Source: CAYGWP01 sp964353455
GTDB lineage: Bacteria; Planctomycetota; Phycisphaerae; FEN-1346
Direction of reading: 5' to 3'
NCBI GenBank assembly: GCA_964353455.1
Contig: CAYGWP010000037.1
Coordinates: 1-9,295 of the forward strand
DNA: 9,295 bases
Shown: in pieces, positions 1 through 5,614 of the stretch
Layout: each line of letters opens with the position of its first letter
Position numbering within the stretch: position 1 is the first letter of the stretch
The notes under the pieces: model-generated
What the model saw: the letters and a program-made list of their open reading frames with translations, nothing else
What the model was told of the DNA's origin: nothing
Database searches by the model: none
Translations under genes and position numbers: made by a program

Positions 1-26
1 GGATGTGGGCGGCGCAGCGCTGTTCA

Positions 27-125
27 CCCCTCTCCCCTCGTGGGAGAGGGGCAGGGGTGAGGGGGCGAGCGACGGCAGACCCCTCACCCGGCCTTCGGCC
101 ACCCTCTCCCGCAAGGGGAGAGGGT
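27..125. repeat. Cluster of three strong hairpins (REP-like element)
   Basis: Three perfect stems of about 10 bp follow one another. 27-36 pairs with 42-51 (CCCCTCTCCC/GGGAGAGGGG), 55-64 pairs with 80-89 (GGGTGAGGGG/CCCCTCACCC), and 101-110 pairs with 116-125 (ACCCTCTCCC/GGGAGAGGGT). A small GGCC-TTC-GGCC hairpin lies at 90-100. The outer hairpins are near-copies of each other. The layout looks like a repetitive extragenic palindromic element. It ends 28 bp before the ribosome binding site of the downstream glycosyltransferase gene. There is no U-tract, so it is not a textbook terminator, though it could stabilise or attenuate transcripts. The stems are seen directly; any function is inferred. 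Confidence 0.8.
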
Positions 126-152
126 CAACAGCAAAACGACAAGGCAGGCGGC

Positions 153-158
153 AAGGAG
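153..158 (+). promoter_or_regulatory. Ribosome binding site that fixes a TTG start
   Basis: AAGGAG lies 8 nt before the TTG at 167. No ATG or GTG nearby gives a protein that begins correctly at the first Rossmann strand, so this site decides the unusual start of the first glycosyltransferase. Confidence 0.75.
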
Positions 159-166
159 CCTGACGG

Positions 167-1261
167 TTGCGGATCGCAATTCTGACGCACGGCATCAGCC
201 CGTTCGGGCACCAATACGCCAAGGCATTCTCCGACCGCGGACACCCGTCGGAAGTCTGGTCGATGACCCCGTCGGAGGACGTGCCGCTTTCGCGGATGCG
301 GTTCGTCGGCCCGCCGGGGTTTAAGCCCTGGGAGTCCAGTGCCCGCCTCGTGCCGTACGTGAAGACGCTCGCGGGGGTGCGGCGGGCGATCCGCGAGGAC
401 CCGCCCGACATCCTTTTCGCCCTCTACATGACCTCTGCCGGCCTCATCGCCTGCCTGAGCGGCCACCCGCACGTCGTGGTGAGCGGCCAGGGGAGCGATA
501 TCAACAGCCACGTCGGCAGCCGGCCGTGGCGGATGATCCTCGGCTGGCAGGGCCGCCGGGCGTGCCTGGTCCATGCGGTCTCCGACGCGCTGGCCGAGAC
601 GCTGCGCTCGCGGTTGGGCGTGGACCCCGCGAAGATTCTCGTCGCGCCGATAGGCGTTGATACGAACCTGCTGGCCTACGTCGAGCCGTCGCGCCGGCCG
701 GGCTACGCCCAGGCGGAGCCGGGCACGGGCCAGATCATCTGCACCCGCGCCCACCGAGAGGCCTACGACCACGCCACGCTCATCCGGGCGATGCGGCGCC
801 TCAAGGACCGCGGCGTCCGCTGCCGCCTGCTCTTCACGAACCGCATGGAGGTGGAGTCCACAAAGGCGCTGGTCTGCGAGCACGGCGTTGAGGATGTTGT
901 CGCATTCCGCGACGGATACCAGTACGAGGAACTGCCCGGCCTCCTGGCGGCGGCCGACGTGTACGTCTCCAGTTCCAAGACCGATGGCACGAGCCAGTCG
1001 CTCCTGGAGGCCCTCAGCACCGGCACGTTCCCGGTCGTCAGCGACATCGTGGCAAACCGGCCGTGGGTCGAGCACGGGAAGAACGGCTACCTCTTTCCGG
1101 TGGGTGATGATGCGGCGCTGGCGGACCGACTTGCCGAGGCGCTCGTGCGGCCGGACGTGCGTGCGTCAGCCGCGCCCGTCAGCCGCAAACTCGCCGTCGA
1201 GAAAGGCGACCTTGGCCGCCTGGCCGACAAGATGCTTGCGGCGTTCCAGCGATGCCTATGA
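167..1261 (+). CDS. GT4-family glycosyltransferase
   Basis: A 364-residue cytosolic or membrane-peripheral GT-B glycosyltransferase that probably adds a sugar from an activated nucleotide donor to a surface-glycan intermediate. The N-terminal strand (RIAILTHG) starts the acceptor domain, and a GSD motif lies at 109-111, as in several GT4 enzymes. The donor domain begins near residue 190 (ICTRAH). The GT4 donor-site signature is at 271-283 (KTDGTSQSLLEAL): Glu281 is present, but the first acidic position of the usual E-X7-E is Asp273. It is followed by FPVVSD and NGYLFPVGDD, which are typical of the family. Length is normal and there is no signal peptide. The start is TTG with a good AAGGAG 8 nt upstream. 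The stop lies 5 bp from the stop of a convergent gene. Donor and acceptor sugars cannot be read from the sequence. Confidence 0.93.
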   Translation: MRIAILTHGISPFGHQYAKAFSDRGHPSEVWSMTPSEDVPLSRMRFVGPPGFKPWESSARLVPYVKTLAGVRRAIREDPPDILFALYMTSAGLIACLSGHPHVVVSGQGSDINSHVGSRPWRMILGWQGRRACLVHAVSDALAETLRSRLGVDPAKILVAPIGVDTNLLAYVEPSRRPGYAQAEPGTGQIICTRAHREAYDHATLIRAMRRLKDRGVRCRLLFTNRMEVESTKALVCEHGVEDVVAFRDGYQYEELPGLLAAADVYVSSSKTDGTSQSLLEALSTGTFPVVSDIVANRPWVEHGKNGYLFPVGDDAALADRLAEALVRPDVRASAAPVSRKLAVEKGDLGRLADKMLAAFQRCL

Positions 1262-1266
1262 GCGGC

Positions 1267-1623
1267 TCACGGCTCTCCGGGAATCTTACCCAGTGACTTG
1301 CCATCCTTGTATCGCTCAAAGTGACCCAAGCCACCCCAACTTCCCGCATCCCCTGCGGCGGGAATCCAACATACGCCGTCCCATGGTTTGCCGTGCTGCC
1401 AAGTGCCCTCTGCAACTACAGAACCCCGTTCATCGCGATACGTCGAGAGGCCATGCATTACCCTTTTGCCCGAGGAACCGATGTAATAGGTCTCCTTGGC
1501 TCGCAACTGCCCATTCGGCCACACAGTCGTCCGCGTCTCGATAGTCGGGCCGCAGCCGGTCGCGCAGAGAACACATGCAGCCCAAAGCAGAAACCCTATC
1601 AGCCGTGGAGTTCTCACGAGCAT
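1267..1623 (-). CDS. Small lipoprotein with MORN-like repeats
   Basis: A 118-residue predicted lipoprotein. Residues 1-24 form a signal peptide with a positively charged start, a hydrophobic core (IGFLLWAACVL) and a lipobox ending at Cys24 (LCATGC), so it should be exported and lipid-anchored. The mature part contains WPNGQLRAKETYY, then HGLSTYRDERGSVVAEGTW and HGKPWDGVCW. These resemble the degenerate MORN_2 repeats of YwqK-like proteins. The start is the internal ATG at 1623, supported by GAAGGAG just upstream and by the signal peptide; a much longer open frame continues upstream but runs out of frame through the neighbouring gene. It converges on the glycosyltransferase with only 5 bp between stops. 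Its role is unknown; protein binding at the envelope would be a guess. Confidence 0.8.
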   Translation of the reverse strand: MLVRTPRLIGFLLWAACVLCATGCGPTIETRTTVWPNGQLRAKETYYIGSSGKRVMHGLSTYRDERGSVVAEGTWQHGKPWDGVCWIPAAGDAGSWGGLGHFERYKDGKSLGKIPGEP

Positions 1624-1677
1624 ACTCTCCTTCTGGTTCGCGTTGCCGAACAAAGATTCGGACGGATCCGCCTGACA

Positions 1678-1696
1678 TCCCAAGGCCCCCTTGGGA
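1678..1696. other. Perfect 8-bp hairpin in the intergenic region
   Basis: TCCCAAGG pairs with CCTTGGGA across a CCC loop. It lies 6 bp beyond the stop of the small helix-turn-helix frame on the minus strand and 55 bp before the MORN-like lipoprotein start. No run of U follows, so it may be a weak terminator, a processing site or an operator. Confidence 0.5.
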
Positions 1697-1702
1697 GTCC
1701 GA

Positions 1703-1885
1703 TCAGCACGCCTGGCGTCCAGACGCTGATGGATTATACCGGCCCATCCGGACCAGGTTCTTGAGGTCCCTCGTGACCGTTCTGACATCCAGGCCGAACT
1801 GCTTCTCGACGTTCGGCCGGGTGATTCTTGTATCCCTGGCCAGCGCCCCTGGCACCCATTCCTGCCACTCTTCCAGGTCAACCAC
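1703..1885 (-). CDS. Short helix-turn-helix frame, possible gene remnant
   Basis: The stretch from 1624 to 1973 has no full-size gene, but one minus-strand frame in it looks coding. From a possible GTG at 1885 it would give 60 residues, including TRITRPNVEKQFGLDVRTV followed by TRDLKNLVRMGR. This matches the helix-turn-helix pattern of DeoR-type and related winged-helix regulators, with an RTVTRDLKNL recognition helix. Third codon positions in the middle are mostly G or C, as in real genes here. The wing that should follow the helices is absent, the last residues look random, and no good ribosome binding site precedes the GTG. The frame stays open upstream but overlaps the preceding gene out of frame. 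It is either a tiny DNA-binding protein or the broken remains of a regulator; the latter seems more likely. Confidence 0.35.
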   Translation of the reverse strand: MVDLEEWQEWVPGALARDTRITRPNVEKQFGLDVRTVTRDLKNLVRMGRYNPSASGRQAC

Positions 1886-1973
1886 AGTGGTGACACTTCG
1901 GCTGTCACCGGTGACGTGACTGGCAACATTCTCGGCTTGCGCTGCAGGCGGGCCAGTTGGCTCAGAAGCCGTC

Positions 1974-2813
1974 TCAGTTCTCGTCCTCCAGCGCGCGCAG
2001 GTCCGCGTCCAAGTGATCGGTCCACCCAATGCGGTAGGCCGTCCAGGGGCCGATGTTCAAGGCGTCGAGGTTCCGGTCCACGCGGAACATGATGTCGTTC
2101 GGGAACAGATGCCTCGCCCGCTTCGCGCGTTCGTCGGTGCGGTCGAAGGGGAAGTACAGCTCGCCCGCCCCGAAGGCGTGTAGGATGTCGTGGGCGTACG
2201 ACGCCGCGCAGGTCGGCCTCTGATCGGGGTAGCGCGAAAAGCACACGATGCGCTCGGCGGCGAAAGCGGGGTGCACGCCGGCGCGGAACGCCAGGTTGTA
2301 CGAGTCGGCGGCCTTGTTCACGTGGATGACGACGAGAACCTCATCGGCCTTGTGGTCACGCTTCAGGTCGGCGACAAGGCGGTTGGCTTCGGCGGCCCCG
2401 GTCGACTGGACGAGGCGCTCGGTCCAGATCGGGTCGGCGAACATGTCGGTCGGGAGGTCCGACGCGCTGCGGACGCGGCCGGCAGCCTCTTCAACGAAGG
2501 TCAGGTCGACCCCGTACGTCCGGGCCCAGCGGTTCAGGAAACCGACCGCGGCACGGACGCGGTCTTGGACGTCGGCCTGCTGGACCGCAGTCCACGACGA
2601 GCCGGCGTCTTCCGCCCACAGGTGGTAAAGGACCACGCGTCCGCGCAGGACGGCGGCGCTGCCGTTGTTGCGACGCGACGCCTGGTTCGACTGGACGGTC
2701 CCGGCCCGCTCAGCGTAGGCGCCCGTGGGAATCCGCGCCGACTCGGAGCGCGGGCACCCTGCCGCGAGCAGGCCGAGCATGGCAAGGGCCGCACAGAAGC
2801 GAGTGGGTCTCAT
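1974..2813 (-). CDS. Lipoprotein with a metzincin-like but altered zinc site
   Basis: A 279-residue predicted lipoprotein. The signal peptide runs from residue 1 to about 19 with lipobox LLAAGC and Cys20, so the protein should be anchored in the cell envelope facing outward. The C-terminal half carries SYAHDILHAFGAGELY (205-220), which lines up with the metzincin-type HEXXHXXGXX(H/D) zinc motif. The catalytic Glu is replaced by Asp209, and the third-ligand position is Glu218. FPNDIM, about 20 residues later, could be the Met-turn. NIGPWTAYRIGWTD then follows near the C-terminus. Known metalloproteases with HExxH use the Glu as general base, so this may be weakly active, inactive or a binding protein. 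The chosen ATG at 2813 has GGGGAA upstream and starts directly at the signal peptide; an in-frame ATG at 2840 lacks a ribosome binding site. The substrate is unknown. Confidence 0.8.
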   Translation of the reverse strand: MRPTRFCAALAMLGLLAAGCPRSESARIPTGAYAERAGTVQSNQASRRNNGSAAVLRGRVVLYHLWAEDAGSSWTAVQQADVQDRVRAAVGFLNRWARTYGVDLTFVEEAAGRVRSASDLPTDMFADPIWTERLVQSTGAAEANRLVADLKRDHKADEVLVVIHVNKAADSYNLAFRAGVHPAFAAERIVCFSRYPDQRPTCAASYAHDILHAFGAGELYFPFDRTDERAKRARHLFPNDIMFRVDRNLDALNIGPWTAYRIGWTDHLDADLRALEDEN

Positions 2814-2884
2814 GTCGGTTTCCCCAAGGGCAAAGGGCATGCCCAGGAGGCAGCGCGGCGGGCCGGGAGGCCTGCCTCGCTATT

Positions 2885-2935
2885 CTACCCGCGACCCTTC
2901 GGCTGCGCTCAGGGCAGGCTCTTACGGTCGCGGCT
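2885..2935 (+). repeat. Dispersed 51-bp structured repeat, copy 1
   Basis: Positions 2885-2924 (40 bp) are an exact inverted match to 7839-7878, and similarity continues to 2935. Outer arms CCGCGACC (2889-2896) and GGTCGCGG (2926-2933) are perfectly complementary and enclose a core with its own imperfect CCCT/AGGG pairing. It sits between the start of the zinc-site lipoprotein gene and the stop of the duplicated tail fragment. No transposase is near. It looks like a short mobile or recombinogenic palindromic element. Confidence 0.85.
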
Positions 2936-2937
2936 CG

Positions 2938-3025
2938 TTAACCGATGTTCACCGTCACGCTTTGCTTCGCCGGCACATCGACGAGCGTCATGAACCGCTT
3001 GCCGCCCGCGAGGTCGATCTCCAGC
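2938..3025 (-). pseudogene. Detached 3' end of a deacetylase-like gene
   Basis: This minus-strand segment encodes LEIDLAGGKRF followed by MTLVDVPAKQSVTVNIG and a TAA stop. It is the same C-terminus as that of the large membrane protein ending at 3681, except for the last residues (VNIG here, VKLG there). Upstream the frame stays open to 3138 but runs into hicA out of frame. The residues before the match (ATVKVRRL) show only vague likeness to the large protein (GDVHLDRLP). There is no start codon with a ribosome binding site giving a sensible protein. It is best read as a leftover tail of a paralogue, or as a tail duplicated when hicBA entered the locus. It is unlikely to be expressed as a functional protein. 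Confidence 0.75.
2951..3025. repeat. 75-bp perfect direct repeat, copy 1
   Basis: Identical base for base to 3694-3768, in the same orientation and offset by 743 bp. The two copies flank the complete hicBA module and its promoter. The repeat is coding sequence for the C-terminus of the deacetylase-like protein. Identity falls off at both edges. Confidence 0.93.
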
Positions 3026-3112
3026 AGCCGCCGGACTTTGACGGTCGCCCAAGTGGGCAATCTCGGATCGCAGACGCCATTAACAGCGCTGCCGAACGCA
3101 AAGACCGTATCC

Positions 3113-3334
3113 TCATGCAAGAAGCGAAAGGAACTCACCTTCGGTCAATCCCGCGCGGCGTATCTGGCTCAAGAGGAGGAACGGAGCCACCGTGCGGTGC
3201 ATGGGGATGACCAGATTCGGCTTGCCGGGCTTCTTGAGGATGACGTGGCTGCCGCGCTGCCGGGAGACTTGCCATCCCGCGCGAACGAACGCCGCAACTG
3301 CTGCTCGCCCGGAAACGCCGGCCAGTCGGCCCAC
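3113..3334 (-). CDS. hicA: HicA-family mRNA interferase toxin
   Basis: A 73-residue toxin of the HicA family, small double-stranded-RNA-binding-fold ribonucleases that cleave mRNA during translation and are neutralised by HicB. The full pattern is visible: GVSGRAAVAAFVRAGWQ (helix 1), the GSHVIL strand with the expected catalytic His30, NLVIPMHRT, and a C-terminal IRRAGLTEGEFLSLL helix. Length is typical. It starts with GTG one base after the hicB stop, with GGAGGT 5 nt ahead of the start, so the pair is translationally coupled with the antitoxin first. That order is the reverse of E. coli hicAB but is found in other HicBA pairs. No truncation is visible, and the toxin looks intact. Its frame ends shortly before the duplicated tail fragment. 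Confidence 0.93.
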   Translation of the reverse strand: MGRLAGVSGRAAVAAFVRAGWQVSRQRGSHVILKKPGKPNLVIPMHRTVAPFLLLSQIRRAGLTEGEFLSLLA

Positions 3335-3335
3335 G

Positions 3336-3545
3336 TTACACCTCCACGGTGGTCACCAGGGCGGGCTTGACTGCGAGACGTTTCCTGCGCGGTGTGGACT
3401 CCAGGTAAAGGGCGATGGCCTCTTTGACGTTCTTCAGGGCCTGCTCGATGGTCTTGCCCTGGCTCATGCAGCCCGGCAGTTCCGGCACGTCGGCCACGTA
3501 GCCTTTGTACTCGGGGTCGAAGATGAGATTCACCATGAGTCGCAT
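3336..3545 (-). CDS. hicB: HicB-family antitoxin, short form
   Basis: A 69-residue antitoxin of the HicB family, which binds and blocks HicA. The partial RNase H-like fold is recognisable: NLIFDPEYKGYVADVPELPG (6-25), CMSQGKTIEQALKNVKEAI, then ALYLE. It ends with a basic tail, TPRRKRLAVKPALVTTVEV. Many HicB proteins carry an additional C-terminal ribbon-helix-helix or helix-turn-helix domain for autoregulation; this one is too short for that. The chosen ATG at 3545 has AGGAGGA 5 nt upstream. In-frame ATGs further upstream lack such a site and would fall within the promoter. It is co-transcribed with hicA from the promoter at 3571-3599. Confidence 0.93.
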   Translation of the reverse strand: MRLMVNLIFDPEYKGYVADVPELPGCMSQGKTIEQALKNVKEAIALYLESTPRRKRLAVKPALVTTVEV

Positions 3546-3570
3546 GGCATTCCTCCTGAAAGCCTGTTTC

Positions 3571-3599
3571 ATCGTACAGCGAGGAAGCCGGTGGGTCAA
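3571..3599 (-). promoter_or_regulatory. Sigma-70-type promoter of hicBA
   Basis: On the minus strand, TTGACC (3599-3594), a 17-bp spacer and TACGAT (3576-3571) lie 26 bp before the hicB start, with an AGGAGGA ribosome binding site between. Spacing is optimal and each box has one or two mismatches to consensus. It lies in the 135 bp between hicB and the end of the deacetylase-like gene, so hicBA need not rely on readthrough. Confidence 0.6.
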
Positions 3600-3680
3600 G
3601 CAACCCGTGCGCCAAACCGGGCGGCCTGCAACAAGCCGGCGCCAGTCACATCTCGACGCGAGAGCGGTGTGCGACGGGCA

Positions 3681-5549
3681 TCAACCCAACTTGACCGTCA
3701 CGCTTTGCTTCGCCGGCACATCGACGAGCGTCATGAACCGCTTGCCGCCCGCGAGGTCGATCTCCAGCGGCAGACGGTCGAGGTGCACATCGCCCGTGTT
3801 CTCCACCGTCACCGACTTCTCGTCGAACCGGATGCGGACGGCCCGATGCTTCGGGCACAGGACGCGGTCCCAGTACGCGGCCATCGCGCTGACGGTGGCA
3901 ACGTAGTAGTCGCCGTGGCAGTCGCCCAGGGCGTACCGGAAGAACTCCTCCGTCAGGAAGTAGCACGCGTTGTCGAAGTACCTGAGCAGGTGGTGGTGCG
4001 CCATGTACAGGAACACGCGGCCCGTGCGGCGCGCCGCGTGCATCCAGTACTTGAGCATGGCGATCTTGTAGGCGTAGTTTGAGTCGCCGGGGTACTTCTT
4101 GGTGATATCCACGAGGTGGTCGCACCCGGCGGGGTGATGAGGCTTAGGCAGCGTCATCACGTTGGTCCAGGCTGAGGCGTCCGTATCAGAGCCGACCGCC
4201 ATGCCCGCGGCCTCGGCCGAACGCGACGTGTTCTCATCATAGTCGCGCCCCGGCACCGCGTAAGAGCGGATGTCGAGGCCGAGAACCTCCTGGTACACCT
4301 GCCGGCACTTCATGACGTTGTCGCGCTGCTCGCTGAACGGGTCTTTCTCGGCGCCCTGCCAGGGGTACGTCCCGTCGCCGATCGAGGAGCCCCACGTCCA
4401 GTTGTTTCCCGGGTCGGCGGCCGCATGTGTCCCATAATGGACGTACATGTGGTTGCCGACCTCCATGTAGTACGGCCGGGCCGAGGTGTGCGGGAACTCC
4501 ATCTCGGCCTTGATCTCGACGTCCTCCTTCAGGAACCTGATGAACTCCGGAATCCACTCGGTCCGCCTGTCCCAGCCGAATTGCTTACAGAACGCCCGAT
4601 GCTCTTCCGGCACAAGGCTGAGCCGCGCCGAGAGGTACAGCGTGCTCGGCAGGAAGAACCGCTTCGAGAGCGCGAGCGCCATCCGCAGGCCCTCGACCGA
4701 CTGGAACGTCGCCGGGTCGAAGAGGTCCTGGTCTCCGCGCCACCCCAGGCCGGCCCGCGCGCCGCCCTTCCACTTGCGGATTTCCGCCCCTTCGACACGC
4801 GCGGGCGCAGACGCGGGAATGATACGCACCCGCAGCACTTCCTCGCGGACGTAGTCTCCGTGCGTGAGGCGAACCCGCACCGTGCACGTGCCGCCGGCCC
4901 CTTCGGCTTCGCTCAGGGCAGGCTTGACGGCCTTCAGCCGGAAGGGGACAACCGCGTACTGCTCCGGCTCGGGGGTCTTCAGGTCGCCTTTCGGACCGTC
5001 GGCGACCTGCACGAGGCCGTTGGAGGGGATGATCTCGACCTTCATCGGGAACTGCGGCACAACCAGGCTGGGGTTGAGGATGAGGCAGTCGAACTTGTCC
5101 TCGTGGTCCTGCGGCCAATCGCCCAGGTCGTTCGTCTTGCCGCGCGAGAGCACCGGCCCGCGAACGACCATGATCAGCCGCGGGATCGGCAGCGGCACCT
5201 GCCAGGCGTAGCGGCTGTCCTGCCGGGCCATCTCGCCGCCGCGCCACTTAAGATCCAGCATCAGCATCGCCGCCCACGCCAGGCCGCAGACCAGCGCCAC
5301 AGCCAGCCCCGCCTCAGGCCCCGCCACCACCGCCCAGCCCACCACGATGATGATGTACGCGAGGAACTCCACCGGCCCGCGGTCAAGGTGCAGTTTCTTA
5401 TAGACCGTGTCGTAGAGGACGTTGGCGAACATCATCAGCCAGCCGATGCGGCAGGGGGCCAGAAAGAAGCACTTGCTCAGCAGGAAAACGAGGCTGATAA
5501 TGCCAATGGCCAGGCCGGCTGTGAGGCGAACGACGCTCAAAATCTCCAT
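3681..5549 (-). CDS. Membrane-anchored polysaccharide deacetylase-like protein
   Basis: A 622-residue protein. Hydrophobic segments at about 5-31, 33-50 and 61-98 should anchor it in the inner membrane. Residues about 150-245 look like a beta-sandwich linker (KVEIIPSNGLVQV, CTVRVRLTHGDYV). From about 265 the chain resembles a NodB/CE4 deacetylase: RGDQD (271-275) fits the acidic motif 1, usually DD, followed by helix and FLPSTLYLS. GNHMYVH (365-371) gives the metal-binding HxxxH. RSYAVPGRDYDEN and GSDTDASAW fit motif 3, and FLYMAHHH (513-520) fits the last His motif. CE4 enzymes remove acetyl groups from polysaccharide amino sugars with a metal ion. A C-terminal beta domain follows (RIRFDEKSVTVENTGDVHL). 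Start ATG 5549 has GGAGG upstream. A short repeat is embedded in frame at residues 210-217. The divergent neighbours suggest a role in the same glycan; exact activity is uncertain. Confidence 0.8.
   Translation of the reverse strand: MEILSVVRLTAGLAIGIISLVFLLSKCFFLAPCRIGWLMMFANVLYDTVYKKLHLDRGPVEFLAYIIIVVGWAVVAGPEAGLAVALVCGLAWAAMLMLDLKWRGGEMARQDSRYAWQVPLPIPRLIMVVRGPVLSRGKTNDLGDWPQDHEDKFDCLILNPSLVVPQFPMKVEIIPSNGLVQVADGPKGDLKTPEPEQYAVVPFRLKAVKPALSEAEGAGGTCTVRVRLTHGDYVREEVLRVRIIPASAPARVEGAEIRKWKGGARAGLGWRGDQDLFDPATFQSVEGLRMALALSKRFFLPSTLYLSARLSLVPEEHRAFCKQFGWDRRTEWIPEFIRFLKEDVEIKAEMEFPHTSARPYYMEVGNHMYVHYGTHAAADPGNNWTWGSSIGDGTYPWQGAEKDPFSEQRDNVMKCRQVYQEVLGLDIRSYAVPGRDYDENTSRSAEAAGMAVGSDTDASAWTNVMTLPKPHHPAGCDHLVDITKKYPGDSNYAYKIAMLKYWMHAARRTGRVFLYMAHHHLLRYFDNACYFLTEEFFRYALGDCHGDYYVATVSAMAAYWDRVLCPKHRAVRIRFDEKSVTVENTGDVHLDRLPLEIDLAGGKRFMTLVDVPAKQSVTVKLG
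3694..3768. repeat. 75-bp perfect direct repeat, copy 2
   Basis: Partner of 2951-3025. This copy lies inside the 3' coding end of the deacetylase-like gene and encodes its residues 594-618. Recombination with copy 1 would delete 743 bp including hicBA and its promoter and keep the large gene in frame, changing only its last residues from VKLG to VNIG. Confidence 0.93.
4899..4924. repeat. Repeat core embedded in frame in a coding region
   Basis: These 26 bp match the core of the 51-bp repeat at 2885 and 7878 except for one base (TTCGGCTTCGC here, TTCGGCTGCGC there). On the minus strand 24 of the bases add the octapeptide PALSEAEG to the linker of the deacetylase-like protein, in frame and without a stop. 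Confidence 0.8.
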
Positions 5550-5585
5550 CACGCCCTCCAGGACCGCGTGCCCCAAGGGGCGCAA

Positions 5586-5614
5586 AGTATAGTGTTGCCG
5601 GCATAAAGTGGCAA
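5586..5614 (-). promoter_or_regulatory. Sigma-70-type promoter of the deacetylase-like gene
   Basis: On the minus strand TTGCCA (5614-5609), a 17-bp spacer and TATACT (5591-5586) lie 36 bp before the ATG at 5549. Spacing is optimal and each box has one mismatch. An inverted repeat GTTGCC-N10-GGCAAC (5594-5615 on the plus strand) overlaps the -35 box and spacer and could be an operator. The match is seen; use as promoter is inferred. Confidence 0.65.

Noticed and set aside
3..185. 60-residue open frame at the left edge
   Set aside because: It runs through the hairpin repeat, is rich in Pro, Gly and Arg, and overlaps the real TTG start.
125..1075. Long minus-strand open frame opposite the first glycosyltransferase
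   Set aside because: Shadow of a high-GC gene; the translation is low-complexity and no ribosome binding site is seen.
2190..2993. Plus-strand open frame opposite the zinc-site lipoprotein gene
   Set aside because: The opposite strand has a signal peptide, lipobox and zinc motif; this frame shows none and crosses the 51-bp repeat.
4425..5606. 393-residue plus-strand open frame opposite the deacetylase-like gene
   Set aside because: Composition is dominated by Arg, His, Gln and Asp in the style of antisense GC-rich frames, with no recognisable domain.
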